Assembly: GCF_002849715.1 (NCBI RefSeq)
Contig: NZ_CP018865.1
Span: 124,001 to 188,000, forward strand
Source: Arthrobacter crystallopoietes
Lineage (GTDB): Bacteria; Actinomycetota; Actinomycetes; Actinomycetales; Micrococcaceae
DNA: 64,000 nt
Direction of reading: 5' to 3'
The translations under genes and the position numbers were made by a program. The notes beneath the pieces were generated by a model. That model made no database searches. It saw only the letters and a list, made by a program, of their open reading frames with translations, and had not been told where the DNA came from. Below are positions 26,355 through 34,848 of this stretch, piece after piece. Positions within the stretch are counted from its first letter, which is position 1, and each line of letters starts with the position of its first letter.

Positions 26355-26700
26355 CGTCCTCGGGGGTGACGAGGCGGATGCGTTTGGCGATCGGGTTACC
26401 GGGTTGGATTCCCAGGTCTTCGCTGCGCCGAGGTGCGTCGGCTGTCGCCGCGGCGCGCATCTCGACGAAGGGTTCGAACAGGTCGTTGGGGGTGCAGTCC
26501 AGGATGTCGCAAAGGGCCGCGAACGTCCTGGCCGGAATGCGTTCCGGCGTGGCCGTGACCAGCCGGTAAACCTGGCTCTCGGAAAGGTTGATTCCGCGGG
26601 ATTTCAGCAGCGGCATCAGTTCGGTGGTCTTCCAGAGGTTGTGCTTGGCCATGAGGGCACGTAAGTTCCAGCGGTAGCCGATCCGGCGCTGTTCAGGCAT
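26347..26700 (-). CDS. XRE-type HTH protein of the recombinase operon
   Basis: A 117-residue protein with a Cro/CI-type helix-turn-helix (LWKTTELMPLLKSRGINLSE, then FAALCDILDCTPNDLFEPF). It overlaps the genes on both sides by 8 bases, so all three are co-translated. It may direct or regulate recombination, a position comparable to TnpC of Tn554; that comparison is architectural. Confidence 0.8.
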   Translation of the reverse strand: MPEQRRIGYRWNLRALMAKHNLWKTTELMPLLKSRGINLSESQVYRLVTATPERIPARTFAALCDILDCTPNDLFEPFVEMRAAATADAPRRSEDLGIQPGNPIAKRIRLVTPEDGE

Positions 26701-27814
26701 CTGGGTCCTCCAAGGTGGTGATGCGGCGTGCGATCATCTGTTGCACGGTTTTCTGCTTGAAGTCCGACGATACCGATGTGTAGAGGCCGGTGGTCGAGGC
26801 GTACGAGTGGCCGACCTGCGTCTGCACGAAGGCCGGGTCGTAGCCGGCTTCGATCAGGTGGGTCACGTAGGAGTGTCTGAGGCAGTGCAGCCCCAGTTCC
26901 TTGGGCAACCCAACGGCGTCGCGAGCTGCTGCGAAGGCATCGCCGAAGCTGCCAAGTGACATCCGGGCGCCCCGCTCGCTTGGCCAGAGCGCCGAGGACC
27001 GGTCAGCTGTTGGGAACCGCGCCCGCATCCCGCCGGTCCAGGTACGCAGCTGATCCACGACCCAGTCGAACTCCGGCACGGTCAGAACAGTCCGCCGCCT
27101 GGGCCCGGAACCTGCCGTGCCTTTGGCAAACCTCACCTGGACGGCACCGAAGCGGCCATACTCATTCACGTGGGGATTGGGGCCGAAGTCCTCCAGATCC
27201 AGCATCGTCATCTCACGCCGGCGAAGCCCATAGGCATAACAGACTTTGAACGCCACCGAATCACGGAACAGCGGCAGCCAACGCTTGCTGCCGGCCGCGT
27301 ACTCACGGTCGACGAGATCGTCAACGTGATCGAAAAGCCGTTGCAGCTCAACCTTGGTGAATGCCCGCCGCTGCGCCGGCACGGCGTCATCGGTCGTGTG
27401 CCTGGGCGTGTTCCATTCAAAGCAGATCTGGCTCGGGATATCACCAAAAGTGCGTTCGCAGAACTCACCCCATCCATAGCCAGGATGCGTCAGGTAGGCG
27501 CAGAACATCCCCACGGCATTGCTGTACGAGCGCAGCGTCTTGAGGCTGATCGGCTGCTCACCGGAACGCAGTCCGGCCAGGAACTCATCTATGTCCACCG
27601 CACGCCATTGCCACGGAAACTCACCGGTGAATTCCTGGAACCGCGCCAGCAGCTGGCAGCGCTGCTTGATGGTCTGCGTCGTGAGCCCACGGGCCAGCAT
27701 CTGCGCCCGCCAGCCATCCAGCATGGCGGTGAAAACACGCTCGTCGGCCCTGAACAGCCCGACAGCCGGATCCACCAGCATCCGCGGGACAAAACCCGGA
27801 ACGGCACCATTCAC
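26693..27814 (-). CDS. Tyrosine recombinase (integrase family)
   Basis: A 373-residue integrase with an N-terminal SAM-like core-binding domain and an intact catalytic domain. The motifs are Arg in CYAYGLRRREM, Lys in FAKGTAG, HCLRHSYVTHL, VGHSYASTTGLY and the nucleophilic Tyr in LYTSV. It is first in the trio 27814 to 24876 and should be the active strand-exchange enzyme of this mobile module. The repeat array downstream is a candidate set of its sites. Confidence 0.9.
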   Translation of the reverse strand: MNGAVPGFVPRMLVDPAVGLFRADERVFTAMLDGWRAQMLARGLTTQTIKQRCQLLARFQEFTGEFPWQWRAVDIDEFLAGLRSGEQPISLKTLRSYSNAVGMFCAYLTHPGYGWGEFCERTFGDIPSQICFEWNTPRHTTDDAVPAQRRAFTKVELQRLFDHVDDLVDREYAAGSKRWLPLFRDSVAFKVCYAYGLRRREMTMLDLEDFGPNPHVNEYGRFGAVQVRFAKGTAGSGPRRRTVLTVPEFDWVVDQLRTWTGGMRARFPTADRSSALWPSERGARMSLGSFGDAFAAARDAVGLPKELGLHCLRHSYVTHLIEAGYDPAFVQTQVGHSYASTTGLYTSVSSDFKQKTVQQMIARRITTLEDPDA

Positions 27815-27961
27815 TGCAACCCCTAAACCATGGAAACATGCATTAGATGCAGGAAACCTACAGTGGCAAGGGATCCAGGAGCAAATTCAGGCCTAGCGTC
27901 CAGATGCGGTCGTTGCAGCAAAGGCTCGTCTGACCTGCGGAAACACCGAAATAGCCGTGGA

Positions 27962-28001
27962 ACGGGAGTTTTCGCAGCTACTTCTACTCCCGTACTTTTT
28001 T
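27962..28001 (+). terminator. Hairpin with T-tract upstream of the recombinase operon
   Basis: ACGGGAGT (27962-27969) and ACTCCCGT (27986-27993) enclose a 16-base loop and are followed by six T at 27996-28001. This looks like an intrinsic terminator for plus-strand transcription, but no plus-strand gene precedes it; it could belong to an element end or an unannotated RNA. Nothing else is seen in 27815-28092. Confidence 0.35.
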
Positions 28002-28092
28002 CGCCGATAATGGAGATTATGTCAACCTAGCATCAACACGGGTACATTGATGCCCTTAAGGTATTATACTTCGTCGTCGTTCTGGCTGCTAG

Positions 28093-28731
28093 TTAGGCGA
28101 ACTTCATCCCCGACCAGCCGGTGGTATCAGTGAGTTTGGCGAGTGCAATGCTTTCGCTTCGGCTGCGGATGGGCTGAAAAAGCGGCCGTCCTGGCGCGCG
28201 TCGCCTGAACCGTTGCCGACGTGGATGCTCAGCGCTGTCTACACAATTTGGGGTTTGATCTTTGTCGATTCCGAGGCGGCGCCAGTCAACGGCCACTGGT
28301 GGATCGAGGTGATTGAGGCTGGAACTCTCCACATACAAGCGGCTGCGAGCTGAAAATCCTGTGGGCGGGCCTGTGGGGACCTTTTCGGCGACTCTCACAG
28401 TTATGTCAGGTGAAGCACCGCTCCAGAGGTTCGCCTTGAGTAGCTTTCCTGCTGCATAGATAGCTGCAGTCGTACCGCGCGGAACGACGAGGCGGACGCG
28501 CACTCGCTTCTTTGGCTGCGCTGCTTTTAATCCGGACCACCACGGCAATCGCCTTCCGGCGCATCGCTGCAGCCTGCGGAACCGCCCTCGGCTATGCATG
28601 CCGCTAGCAGTAAATCGCCTGACGCAACTTCCTCTAGGACCCGGTCCCCTGTCCGTCTGGCTCCCCGGGTTGTCCGACAGTTCCCTGTTCGAGGGCCGCG
28701 GTGATGGCTGCCGGAGAAGGGAGGGCGGCAC
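28093..28731 (-). CDS. Doubtful open frame, C-terminal part protein-like
   Basis: The last two thirds read as plausible protein (KKRVRVRLVVPRGTTAAIY ... DWRRLGIDKDQTPN) downstream of the nuclease gene in the same direction, but the N-terminal part is Arg/Ser-rich and overlaps the nuclease gene by about 100 bases. It may be the remains of a gene whose start was lost. No family recognised. Confidence 0.25.
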   Translation of the reverse strand: MPPSLLRQPSPRPSNRELSDNPGSQTDRGPGPRGSCVRRFTASGMHSRGRFRRLQRCAGRRLPWWSGLKAAQPKKRVRVRLVVPRGTTAAIYAAGKLLKANLWSGASPDITVRVAEKVPTGPPTGFSARSRLYVESSSLNHLDPPVAVDWRRLGIDKDQTPNCVDSAEHPRRQRFRRRAPGRPLFQPIRSRSESIALAKLTDTTGWSGMKFA

Positions 28732-29701
28732 GTTCCTCAGCCGGAAGGGTGTCGTAGGTGTAGGAGGTCACGGCGATGGGCTGGGATGAGCCGTCGAGTG
28801 CATATCGAACAGTGGGGTCATGCTTGGAGCCGCAGACGAGGATCCCTACAGTCGGCGCCATCCCCGGGAACCTAACCATGTCGTTGACGGCGGCCACGTA
28901 GAAATTGAGCTGCCCCAGGTGTTCGGGCCTAAACTTCCCGGACTTAAGTTCCACGACCACGAACCGGTTGGTCGGAACGTGCACCAGGAGCAGGTCGATA
29001 TAGAAGTCGTCTCCTTCCACATCGAGGTGAAACTGTCGTCCGTAAAAGGCGAAACCCCGCCCGAACTCTGCCAGCGTTTGCGACATGCGCTGCGTCATGG
29101 CCTCCTCGATGGCGAGTTCCTCTGCCTCCGTGGTCAGGCCGAGGAAATCGAGAACCAGGGGATCTTTGGCGACATTGCGGGCAAGTTCAGCACCTTCGGA
29201 CGGAAGGCGTGCCTCCAGGTTGTTTGGAGCGGCCCCGATCCGTCGGTGGAGTGCAGTGGCTATCTGGTGCTCCAGGACCTCAAGCTTCCAATTATGTTCA
29301 AGCGCTTTTTCCGCATACCAGTCGCGGACCTCAGGGTCCTTCAGCTTCAGCAATTCAATGATGTGTCCCCATGGCAGGGCGCCAACGCGACCGCGAACGG
29401 CCGGCTCCGACAGGTCCCAGGCGGCTGCGAAGGAGCGCATATAGAACAAGTTGGAGCGGGAAAAGCCGCGCATATGCGGAAAGGTTGCCTTGAGGTCTGT
29501 TGCCAGACGCTGCAGCACTTTACTCCCCCACGGTTCCTGTGCCTGACGCTGCAGGAGGGTCGCACCAATTCCCCAGTACATTTCGATCATTGCACTGCTC
29601 GCTGCCTGTTGAGCCCGCGACTGGGCGGAGGCGACAAGTTCCTTCAGGGAAGCGAGGGTGCCGGCATAGCTGCTGGGTAGTTCTGGCTCGATTCTGGACA
29701 C
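28634..29701 (-). CDS. YhcG/DUF1016-type PDDEXK nuclease
   Basis: A 355-residue protein. The N-terminal half is the DUF1016 helical domain (MYWGIGATLLQRQ ... FPHMRGFSRSNLFYMRSF; LPWGHIIELL). The C-terminal half is a PDDEXK nuclease (DFYIDLLLVHVPTNRFVVVELKSG, then GQLNFYVAAVND). The start codon is GTG at 29701. Homologues are common on mobile DNA and defence islands; the biological role is not settled by sequence. Confidence 0.88.
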   Translation of the reverse strand: MSRIEPELPSSYAGTLASLKELVASAQSRAQQAASSAMIEMYWGIGATLLQRQAQEPWGSKVLQRLATDLKATFPHMRGFSRSNLFYMRSFAAAWDLSEPAVRGRVGALPWGHIIELLKLKDPEVRDWYAEKALEHNWKLEVLEHQIATALHRRIGAAPNNLEARLPSEGAELARNVAKDPLVLDFLGLTTEAEELAIEEAMTQRMSQTLAEFGRGFAFYGRQFHLDVEGDDFYIDLLLVHVPTNRFVVVELKSGKFRPEHLGQLNFYVAAVNDMVRFPGMAPTVGILVCGSKHDPTVRYALDGSSQPIAVTSYTYDTLPAEERAALPSPAAITAALEQGTVGQPGEPDGQGTGS

Positions 29702-29754
29702 TCCCCTACCCTAGTCGCTCACTCTGACAGGGCCGTGAAGCCGAAGGCGCCGTC

Positions 29755-29780
29755 AATTGTCCAAAGTTCTTTGGACAATT
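29755..29780. repeat. Palindrome 1, GTCCAAAG core
   Basis: Perfect 12-bp arms AATTGTCCAAAG and CTTTGGACAATT around TT. It lies between the nuclease start (29701) and the small gene stop (29865). It shares its GTCCAAAG-NN-CTTTGGAC core with the palindrome 26 bases further on. There is no T-tract, so an operator or recombination site is as likely as a terminator. Confidence 0.75.
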
Positions 29781-29805
29781 GCTGCCCGGCCCAGACGTTG
29801 GTCTT

Positions 29806-29835
29806 TGGAGAGTCCAAAGAACTTTGGACTCTCCA
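29806..29835. repeat. Palindrome 2, GTCCAAAG core
   Basis: Perfect 14-bp arms TGGAGAGTCCAAAG and CTTTGGACTCTCCA around AA. Same core as palindrome 1, with the central dinucleotide complementary (AA versus TT), so the two sites can also pair with each other. Confidence 0.75.
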
Positions 29836-29864
29836 GCCGAGCTCACCCGTCGCGTTATCCGGTG

Positions 29865-30071
29865 CTAAGCATCAGGATCGTGGCCCAGGATACGGAGCAG
29901 ATCACGGGTGGCCATATTCAACTGCTCGAACCAATGCTGGTAGAACAGCGGACTCATCTCGGTGAGGGGCGTGTTGTCGAGCTCTTTCAACATCTGCAAC
30001 GTCTGAGCGATAATCTCCGCGTCGTCCTCGCCGGCACCAGGCAAAGATTCGTTGTCCGTGAAGTCCTTCAT
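29865..30071 (-). CDS. Small acidic plasmid protein (68 aa)
   Basis: A 68-residue acidic helical protein (GEDDAEIIAQTLQMLKELDN ... YQHWFEQLNMATRDLL). AAGGA precedes its ATG. It follows the mobilization genes in the same direction and could belong to the transfer module. Family not recognised. Confidence 0.6.
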   Translation of the reverse strand: MKDFTDNESLPGAGEDDAEIIAQTLQMLKELDNTPLTEMSPLFYQHWFEQLNMATRDLLRILGHDPDA

Positions 30072-30272
30072 CGTGAGTATTCCTTTGCGGGCGCTTCGGA
30101 CAGAGACCTAACGTCTGCTTACCGATGAACTGCTGCGGCCGTATGGCGTCCGGAGAAATCCCCGAAGGGAACCGGCAGAAACCGGATAGAGGGCCGTTCT
30201 CTACGCCTCCACACACTCCTGAGAATGGGGACCCCGCCATGGGAAGTCTCGCCATTCGTTGGCCGGGCCGCC

Positions 30273-31505
30273 CTATCGGGAGGGGCCGCTCTTGGTCCGC
30301 TCCGCACCCATGGCTGCCCCTGTGCGGGTCTTTTTGGCTTTGGCTGCGCCTTTACCTAGGGTGAGGGCTGCGCTCGGATGCGTGCCGTCGCTGCGGGCGG
30401 CGGCCAGGCGGCCCCGGATCTGGGTGTCGTTCGCCCCGCTGCTTTCCAGTGACTCAGCAAACTTCTCGTGGTGGGCGGGTGAGCCGTAGCCGGCGGCCGA
30501 CGCAGTTTCTGCTTTCAGTTCCTGATTTTGAAGCCGGCTGCTGTCGTTGCCGGTGACGCGGTTTTCGATTTCGCGGCCGATGCCTTCGAGGCGGTTGAAG
30601 AGTTCCTTTTCGGCCCGTTCGTACCGCTGTTCCATTGGCTCCCTTTGTGAGCCTGTGAACCCGGCTTCGGCCAGGAGTTTGGCTTCGTGCATTTGCTTGG
30701 CGGCTTTCACGAATGCGGGATCCTTGAAGTGCTCATCTCCAGCACCGTTGACGTTCGCGGTGGTTTCTTTGCGCAGCTGGTCGATGTCGGGGCCTTGGAT
30801 CCCGTCCTTGCCAATAAGGAACATGCGTTCCTTCACTTCTGTGTCGGCAGCTGCCACCGCTGTGGGGGTTTTCGCGTTGTGGGCCCGCTGTAATGCCTGT
30901 GCCAGCTCGGGGTTGGCCAGGTATTCAACGGGCACGTCATGGCGCTCCATTTCGGGGGCGAGTTTCTCGGCCTGTGCGCGGAGTTCTTCGGTACGGGCCG
31001 CTGCGAGCAGCTGCATGGCTTTTTCGTGTTCAGCGGCGGCCTTGCGGGTCTGTTCCTGGCTGCGCGTCAGCTCATCCTGCCGGGCCTTTTCGGTCGCGAT
31101 GGTTTCGATCCCGGATTCGAGGTAGGCGGTGTCCGGACCGACGTCGTGGGTGTCGATGCCGTACCGGGCGAGGACCTCGTGACGGATTTTCTCCGCCGCT
31201 TCCAGAGCGGTGGGGTCGTGGTCTTTCCACCCCTCGGCGACGGCGTGGGCGGCGGCGATGTCGGCCGGCTGCGCCTTGTCCCACCACTGGTCCTTGTGGA
31301 CGGCGGCGAGGGCCGCGTGTGCTGCGCTGCGCTCGGCCGCGAGCCGTGCCCGGGTTTCGTGCGCCGCTTGGGAGTCCTGGTGTTCCTGCTGTCGCTGGGC
31401 CTCTTGCCGGTGGCGGGCCAGCGTCTCGGCAATGCGTGAGGCGATCAGCAAGGATTGCCGCATGCCGTTGTCCAGAAAGTCGTCGATGCCGTCTGCTTCA
31501 CTCAA
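30273..31505 (-). CDS. Coiled-coil mobilization accessory protein
   Basis: A 410-residue, strongly charged, Ala/Glu/Gln-rich protein predicted to be mostly coiled coil (RHRQEAQRQQEHQDSQAAHE; HEKAMQLLAAARTEELRAQA). The C-terminus is basic (GAAKAKKTRTGAAMG). TTG at 31505 follows AAGGGG. It starts 30 bases after the relaxase stop, so it is probably co-expressed and part of DNA processing for transfer. No enzyme motif is visible. Confidence 0.7.
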   Translation of the reverse strand: MSEADGIDDFLDNGMRQSLLIASRIAETLARHRQEAQRQQEHQDSQAAHETRARLAAERSAAHAALAAVHKDQWWDKAQPADIAAAHAVAEGWKDHDPTALEAAEKIRHEVLARYGIDTHDVGPDTAYLESGIETIATEKARQDELTRSQEQTRKAAAEHEKAMQLLAAARTEELRAQAEKLAPEMERHDVPVEYLANPELAQALQRAHNAKTPTAVAAADTEVKERMFLIGKDGIQGPDIDQLRKETTANVNGAGDEHFKDPAFVKAAKQMHEAKLLAEAGFTGSQREPMEQRYERAEKELFNRLEGIGREIENRVTGNDSSRLQNQELKAETASAAGYGSPAHHEKFAESLESSGANDTQIRGRLAAARSDGTHPSAALTLGKGAAKAKKTRTGAAMGAERTKSGPSR

Positions 31506-31535
31506 GGTGTTCCCCTTGCACTAGTGGTGTGAATT

Positions 31536-33176
31536 TCATCGGTCGAGGCCCGGCGCGGTGTCGCGCCGGGTGGGTTGGTAGGTCTTCGCTGGTGTCGCCG
31601 GTGCGGGCGTCGCAGGCACCACCGAACCGGGACGGATCGGTGCCATGCCGCGGCGCGCGATATCAACAGCCCTCGGCGGCACCGTAGCCTCTTCGGCTGG
31701 CGGCCGTTCTGCTCCTAAGGGGACGGCCTCAGGCATCGTGGCGGTGAAGGGTGCCAGCTGGTTTTCGACTACTGAACGGATGCGCTGGGCTTCCCGGGTT
31801 CGTCCGGATTGGGCGTGCATTTCGTACACGGCGAAGGCGGTGTTGATCAGCTGCACCATCAGTGCCGTCTGCGCTGCCGTCTTGTTCTTGCTGGACGCTG
31901 CCATGAACAACATGGCGGTGCCTGCGATAGACGGCAGGGCAACGGGCTTGCCGTGCTGTCGTGGCACACGCAGCTGTGCTGTGCGGGAGAGTTCCGCGGC
32001 GGTGGCCGCCAGCGGCCCGGGGACCGGTTCGAGCCTGTGGGACCATGCTGCGAAGGCGCCGGATACTTCCCGGGCGGCTTTCGCCCAGGTGGCGTGATCA
32101 TCACGCGGGATAGTACGGAGCCGGTCCGCCAAAGTCTTGGCGTTGCGGGTGTAGTCCACCCATGCCTGTGCCGGCGGTGTCGCCTTCTCGGGGCCGGCCC
32201 TGGAGACCTTGCGCTTGTTGCGGGCCGCGGCGGTCCATTCCGCCGCGGCCTCAGTAGCCAGGTGCGGGGAGTCCGGCCATCCTTCACGCAGGGCACCGAG
32301 CTTCAGGTCGGAGGCAAGGCTGCCGCCGCCGAACCAAATCGGCCGCTCCCCCGGTGTCGGCCGCTCGGCCACGGAGTACCCGACAATGACATCCGTCGTG
32401 TTCTTCGCGAACCGCGGGCGGACCAACAGACCGGTGTCACGGGCACGGCGGACGAACTCCGCCTCCGTCACGGAAGCACCGGCGGAGGCGCGGACCTTAC
32501 GGGCCAGCGACGCACGGTGCATCTCGCGCTCCTCCCTGATCGCCGTGGCCTTCTCGGCGCGCTCGTAACCCCTCGTGGCGTGCACCGAAGAAAGCTGCTC
32601 GAGGCCGTACTTGACCTCGAGTTCGCGGCAGGTTTTCTGGGCGCGTTTGTAATCGCCATGTGTGGAGGCCTTGGTGCCGTCCTCGCGGACCAGGGACACC
32701 GCGATATGAATGTGGTGATTCCCGTTTTCGCTGGTGCCGTGGTTGATCGCGGCCCACCGGCACTGGGTCTTGCCGCTGGTCTCGGTGAAGCCCATCGCGT
32801 CCACGAAATCGTTGGCGATGTCGCCCCACTGCTGGTCCGTCAGGGAACCTTCTTCCGCCCGGAGACTCAGGGAGCAGTGCCACACGTCGGCCTGCTTGTA
32901 CCCGTTTTCCACCCGCCGCTTAGTGGCCTGGTCCCAGCGGAAGTCTTTCTGCCGGATCTCGACCCCGTAGGCCTTGCGCGGTTGGTCCAGATGCTTCGCG
33001 ATCGCCAGCGCGTCGGCGTGGTCCAGGACCCCGTCGTCGTACCACGCCATGATGGCAGCGTCACCGGCGACCAGGTGTGGATCGGTGTGCGCGTTCTTCG
33101 TCTTATCCGCATCCGTCGACGCCAGATACACCATGAGCCCGGCCATCCGGGAGCCGCGGGTAATGTTCGGAATCAT
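31536..33176 (-). CDS. Relaxase/mobilization nuclease (MobA/VirD2 type)
   Basis: A 546-residue relaxase. The N-terminus has the GLMVYLAST segment with the candidate catalytic Tyr17. The metal site is visible as NHHIHIAV near 153-160, with a further His in DVWHCSLSL near 100. The C-terminal half is a long helical region with a hydrophobic patch near 420-450. It would nick oriT and pilot the strand during conjugative mobilization. It begins 4 bases after the MobC-like gene. No type IV secretion genes are in the window, so the element appears mobilizable rather than self-transmissible. Confidence 0.9.
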   Translation of the reverse strand: MIPNITRGSRMAGLMVYLASTDADKTKNAHTDPHLVAGDAAIMAWYDDGVLDHADALAIAKHLDQPRKAYGVEIRQKDFRWDQATKRRVENGYKQADVWHCSLSLRAEEGSLTDQQWGDIANDFVDAMGFTETSGKTQCRWAAINHGTSENGNHHIHIAVSLVREDGTKASTHGDYKRAQKTCRELEVKYGLEQLSSVHATRGYERAEKATAIREEREMHRASLARKVRASAGASVTEAEFVRRARDTGLLVRPRFAKNTTDVIVGYSVAERPTPGERPIWFGGGSLASDLKLGALREGWPDSPHLATEAAAEWTAAARNKRKVSRAGPEKATPPAQAWVDYTRNAKTLADRLRTIPRDDHATWAKAAREVSGAFAAWSHRLEPVPGPLAATAAELSRTAQLRVPRQHGKPVALPSIAGTAMLFMAASSKNKTAAQTALMVQLINTAFAVYEMHAQSGRTREAQRIRSVVENQLAPFTATMPEAVPLGAERPPAEEATVPPRAVDIARRGMAPIRPGSVVPATPAPATPAKTYQPTRRDTAPGLDR

Positions 33177-33180
33177 CCGT

Positions 33181-33741
33181 CTACATCAGCCCCTCAATGG
33201 TCCGGTCGATCCGCCCCGCCACCTGCCGCACATAGCCCAACACGGCGGCGGCGTCCTGGGGGAAGTCCTCCCCCGCGTTGGCGTGCCTCGCGATCTGGTT
33301 CACGTTGTTCGACACCCGCGCCAGCAGGGTGTGCAGGGCCATCAGCTCGGCCATCGCGGCCTTGCGCTGCGTCGGCGTCTCCGCGGATTCGGACAGGGCC
33401 GCGGACATCAGCAGGTTCGGTACCGTCACCCGCTCCCGCGCCGCCCGGGCCACGAGCCGGGCTTCCTCCTCGGCCGTCACCCACACGGTGCGGCGCTTCT
33501 TCGAACCCGCCGGCGCGTTCTCCCGCCGCCGCTTGCCTAAACGGTTCCTTGCGACCGGTTCCTCAACCAACGCGCTTCCACCGCCCTTCCGACGCCCTTC
33601 AATGCCCAGCGCAGCGACCCCGTATCTTCGGGGACCACACCCCCAGTGTGCCCGACCCGAGACAATTTGTCGAAAGGTTTCACCACTTACGGGTACGTAA
33701 GTGTATAGCTTGCTCCGTCGACTTCCGTGGACGGAGCACAA
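33181..33741 (-). CDS. MobC-like relaxosome protein
   Basis: A ribbon-helix-helix-type auxiliary protein. The conserved part runs from KKRRTVWVTAEEEARLVARA through LLARVSNNVNQIARHANAGE, the MobC signature, to RQVAGRIDRTIEGLM. The frame is 186 codons, but the first 50-70 residues are low-complexity and overlap two palindromes (33684-33738), so the true start may be downstream. It precedes the relaxase by 4 bases. Confidence 0.8.
   Translation of the reverse strand: MCSVHGSRRSKLYTYVPVSGETFRQIVSGRAHWGCGPRRYGVAALGIEGRRKGGGSALVEEPVARNRLGKRRRENAPAGSKKRRTVWVTAEEEARLVARAARERVTVPNLLMSAALSESAETPTQRKAAMAELMALHTLLARVSNNVNQIARHANAGEDFPQDAAAVLGYVRQVAGRIDRTIEGLM
33684..33738. other. Candidate oriT (two palindromes beside mob genes)
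   Basis: CACTTACG-GGTA-CGTAAGTG at 33684-33703, and TGCTCCGTC (33711-33719) with GACGGAGCA (33730-33738) around 10 bases. Adjacent inverted repeats directly upstream of mobC and relaxase genes are the usual form of an origin of transfer. The nick site is not identified. Confidence 0.45.
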
Positions 33742-34028
33742 ACGGAATGGTGGCTAGGTTGGGTTGTACCCATGCGGATCCGCTGCGCGGACCGGGATGC
33801 TTTGAACGGCTGAAGCCGTTCCGTTTCGGCGGTTGAGTGTACTGCCCGTCCTTCTCTTGGCAAGTCTGCGCTGGCGGCTTTCGCGGCATATCCTCACTCG
33901 CTGGCGCTCCCTGCGGTATTCCACGGACCCCCGGACTCCGACCTGCCAATTCACTTCGACGGGCAAGTCGACACAAACGTGCCGAAAGGAACGGGCATCC
34001 AAACAAAACCAGTCAGGAGCAACTCACC

Positions 34029-34280
34029 ATGGCACTCATCCCGCCCCACGCAGTGCACCAGCAATACGGCATCCCCGTCCGCCAGCTCGCCGGCTGGCGC
34101 AGCCAGGGCATCGGGCCCGAATACTTCACCCTCGGGCCACGCAGCATCCGCTACTACCCAGCCGACATCGACGACTGGCTCAACGACCAAACCCACCACC
34201 ACCAGGACGGGCACGCGGACCCGGGCACTCCGGCCGGCACCAGCCGTGGCAGCACTACAACCTCAGGATGGAACGTTTAA
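34029..34280 (+). CDS. Small HTH DNA-binding protein (AlpA/excisionase-like)
   Basis: An 83-residue protein with a MerR/AlpA-type helix-turn-helix (VHQQYGIPVRQLAGWRSQG), the wing GPRSIRYYPADIDDWL and a His/Gly-rich tail. ATG 34029 follows AGGAG; longer frames upstream have no such site. Such proteins regulate or assist excision on plasmids and phages. Confidence 0.8.
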   Translation: MALIPPHAVHQQYGIPVRQLAGWRSQGIGPEYFTLGPRSIRYYPADIDDWLNDQTHHHQDGHADPGTPAGTSRGSTTTSGWNV

Positions 34281-34290
34281 GCTCGAAGAC

Positions 34291-34596
34291 ATGGCAAACC
34301 TCAGCATCGAAAAAACCCAGGAGCAGGCCCGCCGCCTGCTCGATTCCCGCATCGCATCCGTCACCGGCCTCGTCACCGCCAAACAACGCGTCGCGGATCT
34401 GAAGGACCAGCTCGCCGAGGCCGAACGCGACAGCAAGAAAGCCTACGTCCGCGCCACCAAAGACGGCTGGACACCGGAAGAACTCAAGAAACTCGGACTC
34501 GAAAACCAGGCCGCCGCCAAACGAAACACCGCCCGCCGCAACCAGACCGAGACCCCGGTGGCGCAGCAGGCCTTCGACGGATCCCTGCCGGCCTGA
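34291..34596 (+). CDS. Small charged helical plasmid protein (101 aa)
   Basis: A 101-residue Lys/Glu/Ala-rich helical protein (EKTQEQARRLLDSR ... KQRVADLKDQLAEAERDSKK) with a short motif TKDGWTPEELKKLG. It starts 10 bases after the HTH gene stop, so the pair is an operon. Family not recognised. Confidence 0.7.
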   Translation: MANLSIEKTQEQARRLLDSRIASVTGLVTAKQRVADLKDQLAEAERDSKKAYVRATKDGWTPEELKKLGLENQAAAKRNTARRNQTETPVAQQAFDGSLPA

Positions 34597-34669
34597 CCGG
34601 CACACGCTCAGCGTCCCTCACCTCCGCTCCTGCAGGGTGCACGGCTGCCTTACGGGGGCTTAACGTGAA

Positions 34670-34702
34670 AGCAGGACCAGAACATGATGTTCTGGTCCTG
34701 CT
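34670..34702 (+). terminator. Terminator hairpin of the HTH operon
   Basis: Perfect 16-bp arms AGCAGGACCAGAACAT / ATGTTCTGGTCCTGCT around a single G, 73 bases after the last stop. A weak T-rich stretch (GTCGTTTCC) follows. Confidence 0.65.
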
Positions 34703-34788
34703 GTCGTTTCCCTCAGCAAAAGGAAATCACTGGGGCAGCGTCACCGCTGCGTGGGTTCCGGCCCGTCGGACCGGGGGGGTTTTTCACC

Positions 34789-34833
34789 CGCAAAACTCTA
34801 CCGTGCTTCCCGGGCTACATCCCGGAAGCACGG
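34789..34833 (-). terminator. Terminator of the 53-aa gene
   Basis: On the minus strand, CCGTGCTTCCGGG and its bulged partner CCCGGGAAGCACGG (34801-34833) form a strong stem followed by TAGAGTTTTG. It lies 16 bases after the stop of the small gene at 34849-35010. Confidence 0.6.
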
Positions 34834-34848
34834 GCTCATGAGGGCGCG

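Noticed and set aside
31809-33836. 675-codon open frame on the plus strand
   Set aside because: Antisense to the relaxase and mobC genes, whose motifs are clear; the frame is Arg/Gly/Pro-rich without motifs.
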